Shown here: positions 1 through 7,066 of the stretch, piece by piece
Layout: each line of letters begins with the position of its first letter
How positions within the stretch are numbered: the stretch's first letter is position 1
Origin: Verrucomicrobiota bacterium
GTDB lineage: Bacteria; Verrucomicrobiota; Verrucomicrobiia; Limisphaerales; JACPZS01
Direction of reading: 5' to 3'
DNA: 50,533 nt
Assembly (NCBI GenBank): GCA_016195385.1
Contig: JACPZS010000143.1
Span: forward strand, 1 to 50,533
Made by a program: the position numbers and the translations under genes
The notes under the pieces: generated by a model
The model's input: the letters and a program-made list of their open reading frames with translations, nothing else
Database searches by the model: none
What the model was told of the DNA's origin: nothing

Positions 1-521
1 AGGCGCTCGTGACGCGCCGGCCGTTTCGCGCGCCGCATCACACTGCCAGCGACGCCGGTTTGCTCGGCGGCAGCATGAACCCAACGCCGGGCGAGATTCA
101 GAATTATCTCGGCCGCATCTCCGGGCCGTTGCTGGATCGCATCGACCTGCACGTCGAAGTGCCGGCCGTGAAGTTTCGCGAAATCAGCAGCGATCAAACT
201 GGCGAAACCTCGGCGCAGATTCGCGAGCGCGTCATCGTCGCGCGCCAGCGACAGCAGAAGCGCTTTGCGGGAAGGAAGAACATCACGTGCAACGCGCGCA
301 TGGGCAGCCGCGAACTCAAGGCGTTCTGCGCACTCGACGAGCCGACGCTCGACTTGCTCAAGTTCGCGATGGCCGACATGAACTTGAGCGCCCGCGCCTA
401 CGACCGCATCCTGAAAGTAGCCCGCACCATCGCCGACCTCGCCAGCTCGGAAAAAATTCTCTCCGACCACGTCTCTGAGGCGATTCAGTTTCGTTCGCTG
501 GATCGCCAGTTGTGGACGTAA
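1..521 (+). pseudogene. comM: ComM/YifB-like Mg-chelatase AAA+ ATPase, C-terminal part, internal deletion
   Basis: The reading frame is open from the window edge, so the 5' part lies outside. It shows RRPFRAPHHTASDAGLLGG, the conserved segment that precedes the Walker B region of ComM-family AAA+ ATPases (branch-migration helicases in natural transformation). It then passes directly into NYLGRISGPLLDRIDLHVEV and the C-terminal Mg-chelatase domain, with KVARTIADLASSEKI near the end. In intact relatives about 70 residues lie between the PGEI and the RISGPLLDRID motif: SLAHNGVLFLDELPEF with Walker B, and an MNP/cysteine-rich loop. They are missing here without loss of frame. The tail ends normally. 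I call it broken because Walker B is needed for ATP hydrolysis. An assembly collapse is possible. Confidence 0.8.
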
Positions 522-528
522 CGTTTGT

Positions 529-1470
529 ATGGAAAAGCAAATCGCTTTTGCGCTGGCGTACGCCGCCCAACTCATCGGTCTGATTTGGATTCCCGGTATT
601 GCCTTCGTTGCCGCCCGTTGGAACGCTCCGATCGTCGTTTGCTGCGTATTGTCTTGGATCGTTGCGGCATTATGGGGTTTTTGTTTCTGTCTCCTCTTTG
701 GCGCTTGGACGTATCTGAACTCACCTGGCTGGATGCTTTTTCCAAACGGCCCAGGTGCTACGTTATTTCTAATGTTCGGCTGGGTTGGGGGATTTATAGG
801 CCACGCTGCTGCAAGAGCGAAAAATCAAACTTCTGAACCATTTCCGGGCTTTCCCCCAAAAAACAATTTGTGGAGAAAGCGACTGATGCTCGGCAGCATT
901 CCGACGATGGGGCTGTGCCTCATGGGAATTTACCTTATCGGCAATCAAGCACTGCAAAGGCTCATGCACGTCGAAGTCCAGTTGATCGATGGCAGCAAGA
1001 TCGTCCGCGAAGCAACCCGTTCTGGATCGGGAGACCGTTTCAAGATAACATTCGAGCACAAGCCTATTTCGGAAAGGGCTAGTGCAACAATACTTCAAGT
1101 CGATGCCGACATTAGAGATTTGAAGCAGCCAGTGCATGTGTCAGATGGACGTGACAGGATTGCACTTTGGGCTCCTCAAAAAAGACTCTTTTCAAGTGAT
1201 ACTCTCGTCATCCGCAGAACCGATGGGATTTGGAGAACGTTTAGTTTGAACGAAGAATTCTTGGATCGATTTCCACCATGGCGGGTGTACAGAACATCCT
1301 TCAAAATGCAGTCTGCGGTGAGATTCAAGGTCAAGCGCGTGGACCTGGCTGGCAGCGCGGTCGAGGTAGAGTCCGTTGCAGAGATAAATTCCACTGCGAA
1401 AAATGTAAAACAATTGCGCTTCAAACTCTCGCCATCTGGCGATGATCTCACGCTAGAAGCTGTTGAATGA
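529..1470 (+). CDS. hypothetical polytopic membrane protein
   Basis: 313 residues beginning MEKQIAFALAYAAQ, eight bases after the comM stop. The first ~100 residues hold about three hydrophobic segments (around 7-28, 34-58 and 75-92), and another lies near 117-140. From about residue 145 on the protein is soluble and beta-rich (IDGSKIVREATRSGSG and onward), probably an extracytoplasmic or cytoplasmic domain. I do not recognise the family. The DNA is less GC-rich than the genes on both sides, which suggests it is not an old partner of comM. Close spacing would allow co-transcription with comM. Confidence 0.75.
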   Translation: MEKQIAFALAYAAQLIGLIWIPGIAFVAARWNAPIVVCCVLSWIVAALWGFCFCLLFGAWTYLNSPGWMLFPNGPGATLFLMFGWVGGFIGHAAARAKNQTSEPFPGFPPKNNLWRKRLMLGSIPTMGLCLMGIYLIGNQALQRLMHVEVQLIDGSKIVREATRSGSGDRFKITFEHKPISERASATILQVDADIRDLKQPVHVSDGRDRIALWAPQKRLFSSDTLVIRRTDGIWRTFSLNEEFLDRFPPWRVYRTSFKMQSAVRFKVKRVDLAGSAVEVESVAEINSTAKNVKQLRFKLSPSGDDLTLEAVE

Positions 1471-1586
1471 ATTCAATAAGGAGCCTCTTGATTTCGAGCG
1501 GCGGGTGAGCCGGAAAATTGAACGACTTGCCGAGTCGGCTGGCGGGCGTTCGCCGAATTTTCAACAGCGCCGTCCTAGACCCCCCG

Positions 1587-2357
1587 TCACCACATCGCGA
1601 AGCAGCCGTCCTGGTCCCACAGCCGCGAGCCGCGATAAAAATTCATCTGCTTGATCGGTTTCCAGATCGCCGAGCCGTCCAGGCGGCCGACGTTGCCACC
1701 GACGGCACCGATGTCGCGCGAGTTCGCGCCGTGCGCGGAGACATTGGACGCGTCGCGGTCTTTGAGGATCGGCCCGCGGCTGCCGTGCGGCGCGAAGGTT
1801 TTGACGTAGCCGGGCGACCAGTCGTTCATGTCCGTGATGACCGGCAGCGAACTGTCGCCGGTGAGTGATTGCGGCGAGATCCATTGGGCGAAACCGGCTT
1901 CGCCGGGAGCCCACGGCGTGTTGGTGTGGCCGCCGAGATAGTTGTAGCCGATCACGTAACCCCAGCCGGGAAAATACCAGCCGTTGGTCTGGTTGAACGG
2001 CTTGCCCAGGCTGGGGCAGTCGAGGATTTTCACCGAGCCGGAGTATTCGATCATCGACTTGCGCGTGTTCGTCGAAAGCACCGGAATGTGCTCGTCTTCG
2101 GGATTGGGGTTGTCGGACAGGCCGCTCGGTAGTTTCTCGCGGAAGTCGCCAGCGTAAAGATGCAGCGCGAGGAGGAATTGCCGTTGATGATTTTTGCAAG
2201 CCGTCCGGCGCGCGCGCTCCTTCGCGCCGGCCAGCGCCGGCAGCAGCAGCGACGCGAGGATCGAGATGATGGCGATGACGACGAGAAGTTCGATGAGGGT
2301 GAACCCAATCGAAATAGTTCGTGGCAACGCCAGCTTCAGTTGGTCGTGCCCGCGCAT
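1587..2357 (-). CDS. prepilin-type N-terminal cleavage/methylation protein (pseudopilin-like)
   Basis: 256 residues if started at the ATG at 2357, which puts the leader right before the class III signal. The N-terminus carries [18 protein letters not shown], the type IV prepilin motif cut by prepilin peptidase after G and methylated on F, followed by [14 protein letters not shown]. This is the standard start of the very large Verrucomicrobiota/Planctomycetota family of secreted pseudopilin-like proteins. The C-terminal half holds the [10 protein letters not shown] region that matches the family's closing H/G-x-DG motif. The frame stays open further upstream to 2792, but that part overlaps the NIL gene out of frame and is not protein-like. 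Its partner and exact function are unknown; export through a type II/IV-pilus-like machine is inferred. Confidence 0.85.
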   Translation of the reverse strand: MRGHDQLKLALPRTISIGFTLIELLVVIAIISILASLLLPALAGAKERARRTACKNHQRQFLLALHLYAGDFREKLPSGLSDNPNPEDEHIPVLSTNTRKSMIEYSGSVKILDCPSLGKPFNQTNGWYFPGWGYVIGYNYLGGHTNTPWAPGEAGFAQWISPQSLTGDSSLPVITDMNDWSPGYVKTFAPHGSRGPILKDRDASNVSAHGANSRDIGAVGGNVGRLDGSAIWKPIKQMNFYRGSRLWDQDGCFAMW

Positions 2358-2470
2358 AGCTTGCCGCCAGCGATTAGGGGAAGTGCAGGAGGTGAAAAAT
2401 TCACGCCCCAGCAAAGCACAAGGCGCCACGGCTGGGAAGTGTGCTTCCGGCGGCACACGCACCTTGTGAA

Positions 2471-2764
2471 TCAACTCTCGAGGACGTTGATCTCGACCGG
2501 CTCGACGCGCACGCCATGCTTTTCGAGCCAGGCAATTGCCGCGCGAATTTCGGCGCGCTGGCCTTCGAGTTCGAGGCAGAGGATGCCGATCTGGTCGGTG
2601 ACACTCGCCTGCCGGATGTTGAAGACCACCGCGAATTTCTTCGCCATCTCCCAAACGACGGGGCGCGTGATCAGCTTGGTGGGATAAGTCAGCCAGAAGC
2701 GGCGGTGCTCGCTTTGTGTGGCTACGGTCTTGGTGGCTTTCGTTTTCTTGATGGGAGCAGGCAT
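2471..2764 (-). CDS. NIL domain protein
   Basis: 97 residues. After a basic N-terminus the sequence [20 protein letters not shown], then [21 protein letters not shown] and a closing [17 protein letters not shown], follows the NIL domain pattern (N-I-L named motif; a ferredoxin-like ACT-type fold found on methionine ABC ATPases and on NIL-ferredoxins of homocysteine synthesis). No ferredoxin cysteines are present, so this is a stand-alone NIL domain. It lies 33 bases after the ThiS-like gene in an operon led by a SAM riboswitch, which fits a role in sulfur/methionine metabolism, perhaps ligand sensing or assisting sulfur transfer. The biochemical role is not established. Confidence 0.85.
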   Translation of the reverse strand: MPAPIKKTKATKTVATQSEHRRFWLTYPTKLITRPVVWEMAKKFAVVFNIRQASVTDQIGILCLELEGQRAEIRAAIAWLEKHGVRVEPVEINVLES

Positions 2765-2797
2765 GGAGTGCGAGGAAGTTGTGAATTGCCAATGCGA

Positions 2798-3073
2798 CTA
2801 GCCGCCCGCGATCGCCGGGATGATGCTCACTTCGTCGCCATCTTTGAGTGGCGTTTGTTGGTTTTGCAGAAAGCGAATGTCCTCTTCGTTCACATACACA
2901 TTCACGAAACGGCGGACGGCACCGTTCTCATCGACGAGGCGTTCCTGGATGCCGGGAAAACGCGTCTGCAACTCCGTGATCGCGCCGCCAATGGTGGACG
3001 CGCTCACTTCGACAACTTCTTCATTGTTCGTCAGTTTGCGCAGCGGGGTGGGGATTCGAACTTTGGTCGGCAT
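2798..3073 (-). CDS. ThiS/MoaD-family ubiquitin-like sulfur carrier
   Basis: 91 residues ending ...[12 protein letters not shown] beta-grasp fold with a C-terminal Gly-Gly is the hallmark of ThiS, MoaD and CysO carriers, whose C-terminal glycine is adenylated and converted to a thiocarboxylate that delivers sulfide. The pattern [20 protein letters not shown], then [15 protein letters not shown] and [13 protein letters not shown] is typical of the CysO/MoaD-like group. Neighbours are a threonine-synthase-like PLP enzyme and a NIL protein, under a SAM riboswitch. I infer that it supplies sulfur for homocysteine formation rather than for thiamine or molybdopterin. The E1-like activating enzyme and a JAMM protease are not in this window. 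Confidence 0.9.
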   Translation of the reverse strand: MPTKVRIPTPLRKLTNNEEVVEVSASTIGGAITELQTRFPGIQERLVDENGAVRRFVNVYVNEEDIRFLQNQQTPLKDGDEVSIIPAIAGG

Positions 3074-3097
3074 ATTTCTACTTTCAGTTTTTATGGT

Positions 3098-3289
3098 TCA
3101 GACTAGGCCAAGCTGTTTGCGAACTTCGTGCGTCGTGAAAGTGCGTTTGGCTTGGTTGCGAGCACGGGCTTCCAGCAAGTTGAGGTAGTCATGCAAGTCT
3201 TCCATCTGCTCACGCAGCGAAGCGATCTGGCTGAGGACATTCTTCCGCTGGATTTTCGCAGCGGGCTTTTCCGCGACGGTGTTACTCAT
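3098..3289 (-). CDS. probable antitoxin of a RelE/ParE-type pair
   Basis: 63 residues from the ATG at 3289 (MSNTVAEKPAAK). The charged helical sequence LSQIASLREQMEDLHDYLNL is predicted coiled coil or helical, and the C-terminus reads TFTTHEVRKQLGLV. The start overlaps the end of the toxin gene by eight bases (ATGAGTAA), which indicates translational coupling and supports this start over the longer frame from 3337. Position directly behind a RelE/ParE-like gene is the main evidence for the antitoxin role. I recognise no DNA-binding motif with confidence, so the regulatory half is uncertain. Confidence 0.6.
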   Translation of the reverse strand: MSNTVAEKPAAKIQRKNVLSQIASLREQMEDLHDYLNLLEARARNQAKRTFTTHEVRKQLGLV

Positions 3290-3539
3290 AAACATCTTTT
3301 CGGTTGCCGACTTTTTGAACCACAATTGTGTCATCAACTACATCGAATAGAATCCGATAATCGCCCATCCGCAATCGAAAACCCACGTCGGCGGTTTGCA
3401 GCCGCTTGATGTTGCCGTGCAGACCTTTTTCGAGCCGTAGTATCTTGCGGAGAATTTGCTCGGCTTGCCGCTTGGGAAGTGAACGCAAATCGTCCAGCGC
3501 GGATGCCGTATATTTGATGCGATAGCTTTGGGTTGCCAC
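3282..3539 (-). CDS. RelE/ParE superfamily toxin
   Basis: 85 residues. YRIKYTASALDDLRSLPKRQ at the start, LRLEKGLHGNIKRLQ in the middle and GFRLRMGDYRILFDVVDD then IVVQKVGNRKDVYE at the end match the RelE/ParE fold closely; the R-x-G-x-YR-I/V motif holds the usual basic catalytic residues. Family members are mRNA interferases acting at the ribosome (RelE) or gyrase poisons (ParE); the sequence alone does not settle which. The toxin precedes its antitoxin, the order seen in HigBA-type pairs. It starts 29 bases downstream of the thrC-like stop, so the pair sits inside the SAM-riboswitch operon, an unusual setting. Confidence 0.85.
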   Translation of the reverse strand: MATQSYRIKYTASALDDLRSLPKRQAEQILRKILRLEKGLHGNIKRLQTADVGFRLRMGDYRILFDVVDDTIVVQKVGNRKDVYE

Positions 3540-3568
3540 AACTCATCAACCAAACGAGCCACGGATAT

Positions 3569-4825
3569 TTACGCGCTGACCTTCGCTTCATCCGCCAGCA
3601 GCGCCTCGAACTCACGCAGGCTCGGCTTGATCTCGCGCGGCTGGCCGACGTGGCCAATCACGGCGTCGAGCGTCTTGAGGCCGTTGCCAGTGATGCAGAG
3701 AACGGCGGAATCATTCGTGGAAATTTTTCCCGAGGCAATGAGTTTCTTGGCCACGCCGACGGTCACGCCACCCGCGGTTTCAGCGAAGATGCCTTCGGTT
3801 TCGGCCAGCAACTTGATCGCGTCGCGAATCTCGTCGTCGGTCACGTCATCCGCCGCGCCGCCGTTTTCCTTCATCACTTTGAGCGCATAAAAACCGTCGG
3901 CGGGCGTGCCGATGGCGAGCGACTTGGCAATTGTGTTCGGCTTGACTGGCTTGAAGAAATCCAAACCCGCCTTGTGCGCGGCGGACACGGGCGAACAGCC
4001 GGTCGCCTGCGCTCCATGAACTTTGTATTTCGCGTGCGGCACTAAGCCTAGCTTGATGAACTCCTGATAGCTCTTGTGAATTTTTGTCAGCAACGAGCCG
4101 GACGCGATGGGCACCACCGTGTGTTGCGGCACGCGCCAGCCGAGTTGCTCGGCGATTTCAAAGCCCATGCTCTTGGATCCTTCTGCGTAGTAGGGGCGCA
4201 TGTTTACGTTCACAAAGGCCCAGCCGAACTTGCCGGCAATCTCCGCGCACAGCCGGTTCACTTCATCGTAATGGCCTTTGATGGCGATCACTTGAGCGCC
4301 ATAGACCAGCGAGTTCACGATCTTGCCCTGCTCCAGATCGGCCGGAATAAAAACGTAAGCCTTGAGTCCAGCGGCCGCGGCGTTCGCGGCGACGGAATTG
4401 GCGAGATTGCCGGTGGACGCGCAGGCGACCGTCGTGAAACCGAGTTCCCGGGCACGGCTCAACGCGACACTCACCACGCGATCTTTGAACGAAAGGGTTG
4501 GATAATTCACCGTGTCGTTCTTGATCCACAACTCGCGAATGCCCAATCGCTGCGCGAGCCGGTCAGCTTTCACGAGCGGGGTGTAGCCCGCTTCGAAGCC
4601 GACGGTCGGTTGGGTCGCGATGGGCAGCAGTTCGCGATAGCGCCACATCGTCTGCGGCCGCGCCTGGATCGCGGCGCGTGTCAGCGACAGTTTGATGCGC
4701 TCGTAATCATAGACGACTTCGAGCGGCCCGAAGTCGAACTCGCACACGTGCGTGGCTTCGAGCGGATACTCGCGGCCGCATTCGCGGCACTTGAGTGCCT
4801 TCATGAACGATTTGCTTGAGTCCAT
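3569..4825 (-). CDS. thrC: threonine synthase-family PLP enzyme (threonine synthase or homocysteine-forming homologue)
   Basis: 418 residues with an N-terminal zinc-ribbon-like start (LKCRECGREYPLEATHVCEF) and the fold-type II PLP core. The Schiff-base lysine is about K114 in PTLSFKDRVVSV. ACASTGNLANSVAANAAAA and a later glycine-rich SGSLLTKIHKSY are the phosphate-binding segments. Threonine synthase converts O-phosphohomoserine to threonine. The gene is the first behind a SAM-I riboswitch and is followed by a ThiS-like sulfur carrier and a NIL protein. That regulation is wrong for threonine and right for methionine. I therefore infer that this copy may use O-phosphohomoserine plus carrier thiocarboxylate to make homocysteine, parallel to CysM/CysO in cysteine synthesis. 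Ordinary threonine synthase remains possible. Confidence 0.92.
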   Translation of the reverse strand: MDSSKSFMKALKCRECGREYPLEATHVCEFDFGPLEVVYDYERIKLSLTRAAIQARPQTMWRYRELLPIATQPTVGFEAGYTPLVKADRLAQRLGIRELWIKNDTVNYPTLSFKDRVVSVALSRARELGFTTVACASTGNLANSVAANAAAAGLKAYVFIPADLEQGKIVNSLVYGAQVIAIKGHYDEVNRLCAEIAGKFGWAFVNVNMRPYYAEGSKSMGFEIAEQLGWRVPQHTVVPIASGSLLTKIHKSYQEFIKLGLVPHAKYKVHGAQATGCSPVSAAHKAGLDFFKPVKPNTIAKSLAIGTPADGFYALKVMKENGGAADDVTDDEIRDAIKLLAETEGIFAETAGGVTVGVAKKLIASGKISTNDSAVLCITGNGLKTLDAVIGHVGQPREIKPSLREFEALLADEAKVSA

Positions 4826-4880
4826 AGTTTTTTATCTTCGGCGGCAAACCGGCCGCGCTAAACCATCGCATCGGGGCAAT

Positions 4881-4912
4881 AAAAAACCCCTTCTCAAGGC
4901 GTCGAGAAGAGG
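4881..4912 (-). terminator. intrinsic terminator of the SAM riboswitch expression platform
   Basis: On the minus strand the RNA reads CCUCUUCUC (4912-4904), an 8-base loop, GAGAAGGGG (4895-4887) and then six U. The 9-bp stem with one G-U pair followed by a U run is a textbook Rho-independent terminator. It lies between the aptamer and the thrC-like start codon, about 55 bases upstream of the latter. The 5' arm is exactly complementary over eight bases to GAGAAGAG at 4936-4929, which overlaps the 3' strand of aptamer helix P1, giving the expected antiterminator. Confidence 0.9.
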
Positions 4913-4932
4913 ATCAACAAGTCTGCGGCTCT

Positions 4933-5054
4933 TCTCATTTTCCCCGAACCGCTTTCGCGTTCGAGCTGGAATTAGCACCTGGGCATTGAAGTTCGCGACT
5001 TCAACCGGTTGCCGTGGCGTCATCGGGCCAGTCCCTCGACCACTCGCAATGAGA
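4933..5054 (-). promoter_or_regulatory. SAM-I (S-box) riboswitch aptamer
   Basis: Read on the minus strand, the S-box core is present in order: P1 5' strand TCTCAT (5054-5049), then GAGGGACTGGCCCGATGA with the kink-turn, then CGGCAACC, a P3 hairpin TTGAAGT/ACTTCAA, the conserved GGTGCTAATTCC, a P4 hairpin CGAAC/GTTCG, and P1 3' strand ATGAGA (4938-4933). These are the class-defining conserved positions that bind S-adenosylmethionine. With SAM bound, P1 forms and the downstream terminator is free to fold. Without SAM, 4936-4929 can pair with 4911-4904 to block it. The controlled operon is thus switched off by SAM. Confidence 0.95.
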
Positions 5055-5300
5055 TTCGTTGCACCAACGAATGGCGCATAAAGTGCGGAAGCGATCTGGT
5101 GGTGTCAATGGGATTTTCCCGTTCGGCATCACCGAAGTGAACCCACTCGAAAACACTTTCCCCTGGCTCGCTTCGTCGCCAACGCCGGCGCCATATTTCT
5201 TGACGCAAGTCCTCACGAACATAACATGCCTTCAATATCAATCATATCGCCGCGCGTTCTTCGGCTTTATGCAACACAACCTTCATTCGTTGGAGTCATT

Positions 5301-6968
5301 ATGAAGACTCGCTTCCATTCGTCCTGGCTAATTCGTTTTTTCTCCGTGGCATCACTCAGTCTGGCTCTGCCGGCCCGCAGTCAAGCTGCGGACGTCAGTT
5401 TTTTTGTCGTGGTCAAGGAGCAGAAGTTTTTACAAAACGACGCGGGCTTGCCGACGCAGCAAGGTGTGGGCAATCCGTTTCGTTTCGGCGCGCAGGTGTT
5501 GTCGGCGACCCCAGGCTCCGTTTTGGATGGCGCGCTGGCTGCGCCCGGTGGAGCGTCTCAAACGCTCGTGTTCAATCCTTTGGATGCCGCCTTGGAATTA
5601 AGTTTCAAATTCAAGACCCAAGCCGCGCTCGATGCGGCAGTCGCTCCGGGCAACTACACGTTCACCCTCCACACGCTGCACGATGGCCAGCGCACGTTGA
5701 AATTAAACTTCCCGGCTGGCGCGTATCCAGCACCGCCACACGTCAGCAATTTTAACGCGGCCCAAGCCATCACTGCGGGCACGGACTTTGTGCTGACGTG
5801 GGACGCGTTTGCGGGCGGCACGACCAATGATCTTATCCTCCTTCGCATCGGCGATATTACGGGAACACAACTTTTATTCGAGACAGGTGAACCAGGCCAG
5901 CCAGGGATCCTCGATGGCACGGCCACCTCGGTCGTCATTCCGGCCAATACCTTCAGTGCGAGCAGTAATTATCTGGCTGAACTTTCGTTCTTCAAAGTCG
6001 TCACGAAGGATGCCACGAGTTATTCTGGCGCGCTCGGAGCCGCGGCGTTCGGCAGCTTCAGCGATTTCAGCCTCAACGCCTCTGCCAGCCAGCTTCAGTT
6101 TGATTTTGTTGTCCGGCACTTTGCTTTTGGTGGAGATTTTTTCGGCGGCTTCACGCCCGTGATCGCAACACCCGTCGCGATCAACTCGTTTCGCGCTGAA
6201 TTCATCGTCCGAAACGACATCTCTTATCCACCACTCGCCAGCGTCAGTTTTACCGGCCCGCCAGGATCCGGCGCGACGAATTCGCCGGCCGATCCGGCGG
6301 CAGGCGCTGTCGGCGCCACGGGAGGAATTTATTTCACGACCCTCAGCACCAATCCACCGATCGCTCCGGCCGGACTTTGGCTGGCTAATTACAAGAACTC
6401 GCTTCACCGATTTACCCTGTCTGATCCGCAGGCGACTGTGCGACTTGTCGTTCCGTTGCCAACTGTCACTGTCGTCAACGACACTTTGCAAAGCTTGGCC
6501 TGGGCTTACAGAAGTTTTGATGGAAGCAACTTGGGCGGAGCGCCGGGTTTTGTGAGCAGTTTGCAATTGCGGGCGCTCGACGTGAACTCCGCTACCATTT
6601 ATCTTTCGCCGCAGTTGAGTGCCGCCACGCTCAATTATTCGCTGACGAACAAGCTCGCGTGGTCGTCCGTCACCCGCCTGCGCATGGAATACACCGACAC
6701 CGCTGGCAATGTGTTTGTGATCACGTTTAAAAATTCACCGGCACCGCTGCCGGCGGTGTTGACGCCGCTGTCCTACTCAGCTAGTGCCGGCTTCCAATTG
6801 CTGCTCACCGGAACCAGCAACCACACCTACACCATTCAGACTTCCACCGATTTGACCAACTGGATTGATCTTCTGGCCACAAATCTGGCAGCAAACACGG
6901 CCGGCGTGATCGACCTGACCGCGCGCAACCTTTCCGACCGATTTTATCGCGCCAAGACAGGCAATTGA
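5301..6968 (+). CDS. secreted protein of unknown function with verrucomicrobial C-terminal tail domain
   Basis: 555 residues from the ATG at 5301, which has GGAG six bases upstream and starts a clear Sec signal peptide (MKTRFHSSWLIRFFSVASL then ALPARSQAA). The open frame goes back to 5226 but that extension lacks leader features. The mature protein is beta-rich and low in charge, with repeated Asn/Thr/Ser-rich strands. The C-terminus, YTIQTSTDLTNWIDLLAT and later RFYRAKTGN, matches a tail found on many secreted Verrucomicrobiota proteins, probably a small beta-sandwich linked to surface location. It diverges from the SAM-controlled operon, so 5055-5300 must hold both promoters. No catalytic motif seen. 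Confidence 0.85.
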   Translation: MKTRFHSSWLIRFFSVASLSLALPARSQAADVSFFVVVKEQKFLQNDAGLPTQQGVGNPFRFGAQVLSATPGSVLDGALAAPGGASQTLVFNPLDAALELSFKFKTQAALDAAVAPGNYTFTLHTLHDGQRTLKLNFPAGAYPAPPHVSNFNAAQAITAGTDFVLTWDAFAGGTTNDLILLRIGDITGTQLLFETGEPGQPGILDGTATSVVIPANTFSASSNYLAELSFFKVVTKDATSYSGALGAAAFGSFSDFSLNASASQLQFDFVVRHFAFGGDFFGGFTPVIATPVAINSFRAEFIVRNDISYPPLASVSFTGPPGSGATNSPADPAAGAVGATGGIYFTTLSTNPPIAPAGLWLANYKNSLHRFTLSDPQATVRLVVPLPTVTVVNDTLQSLAWAYRSFDGSNLGGAPGFVSSLQLRALDVNSATIYLSPQLSAATLNYSLTNKLAWSSVTRLRMEYTDTAGNVFVITFKNSPAPLPAVLTPLSYSASAGFQLLLTGTSNHTYTIQTSTDLTNWIDLLATNLAANTAGVIDLTARNLSDRFYRAKTGN

Positions 6969-7066
6969 TCGATTGGTCGGGCCGGGAAGATTTGCTGACA
7001 ATTCTTTGATGGAGCCAAACAACTTGCTTTCTGCGCGCAATTTGCTCGCTGGAAAAATCGATCCAA

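Noticed and set aside
1463..1654. Small gene following the membrane protein at 529
   Set aside because: TTG start, runs antisense into the prepilin gene and loses character after about 30 residues.
2358..2792. N-terminal extension of the first prepilin protein
   Set aside because: It overlaps the NIL gene out of frame and is Arg/His-rich; the class III leader should be near the N-terminus.
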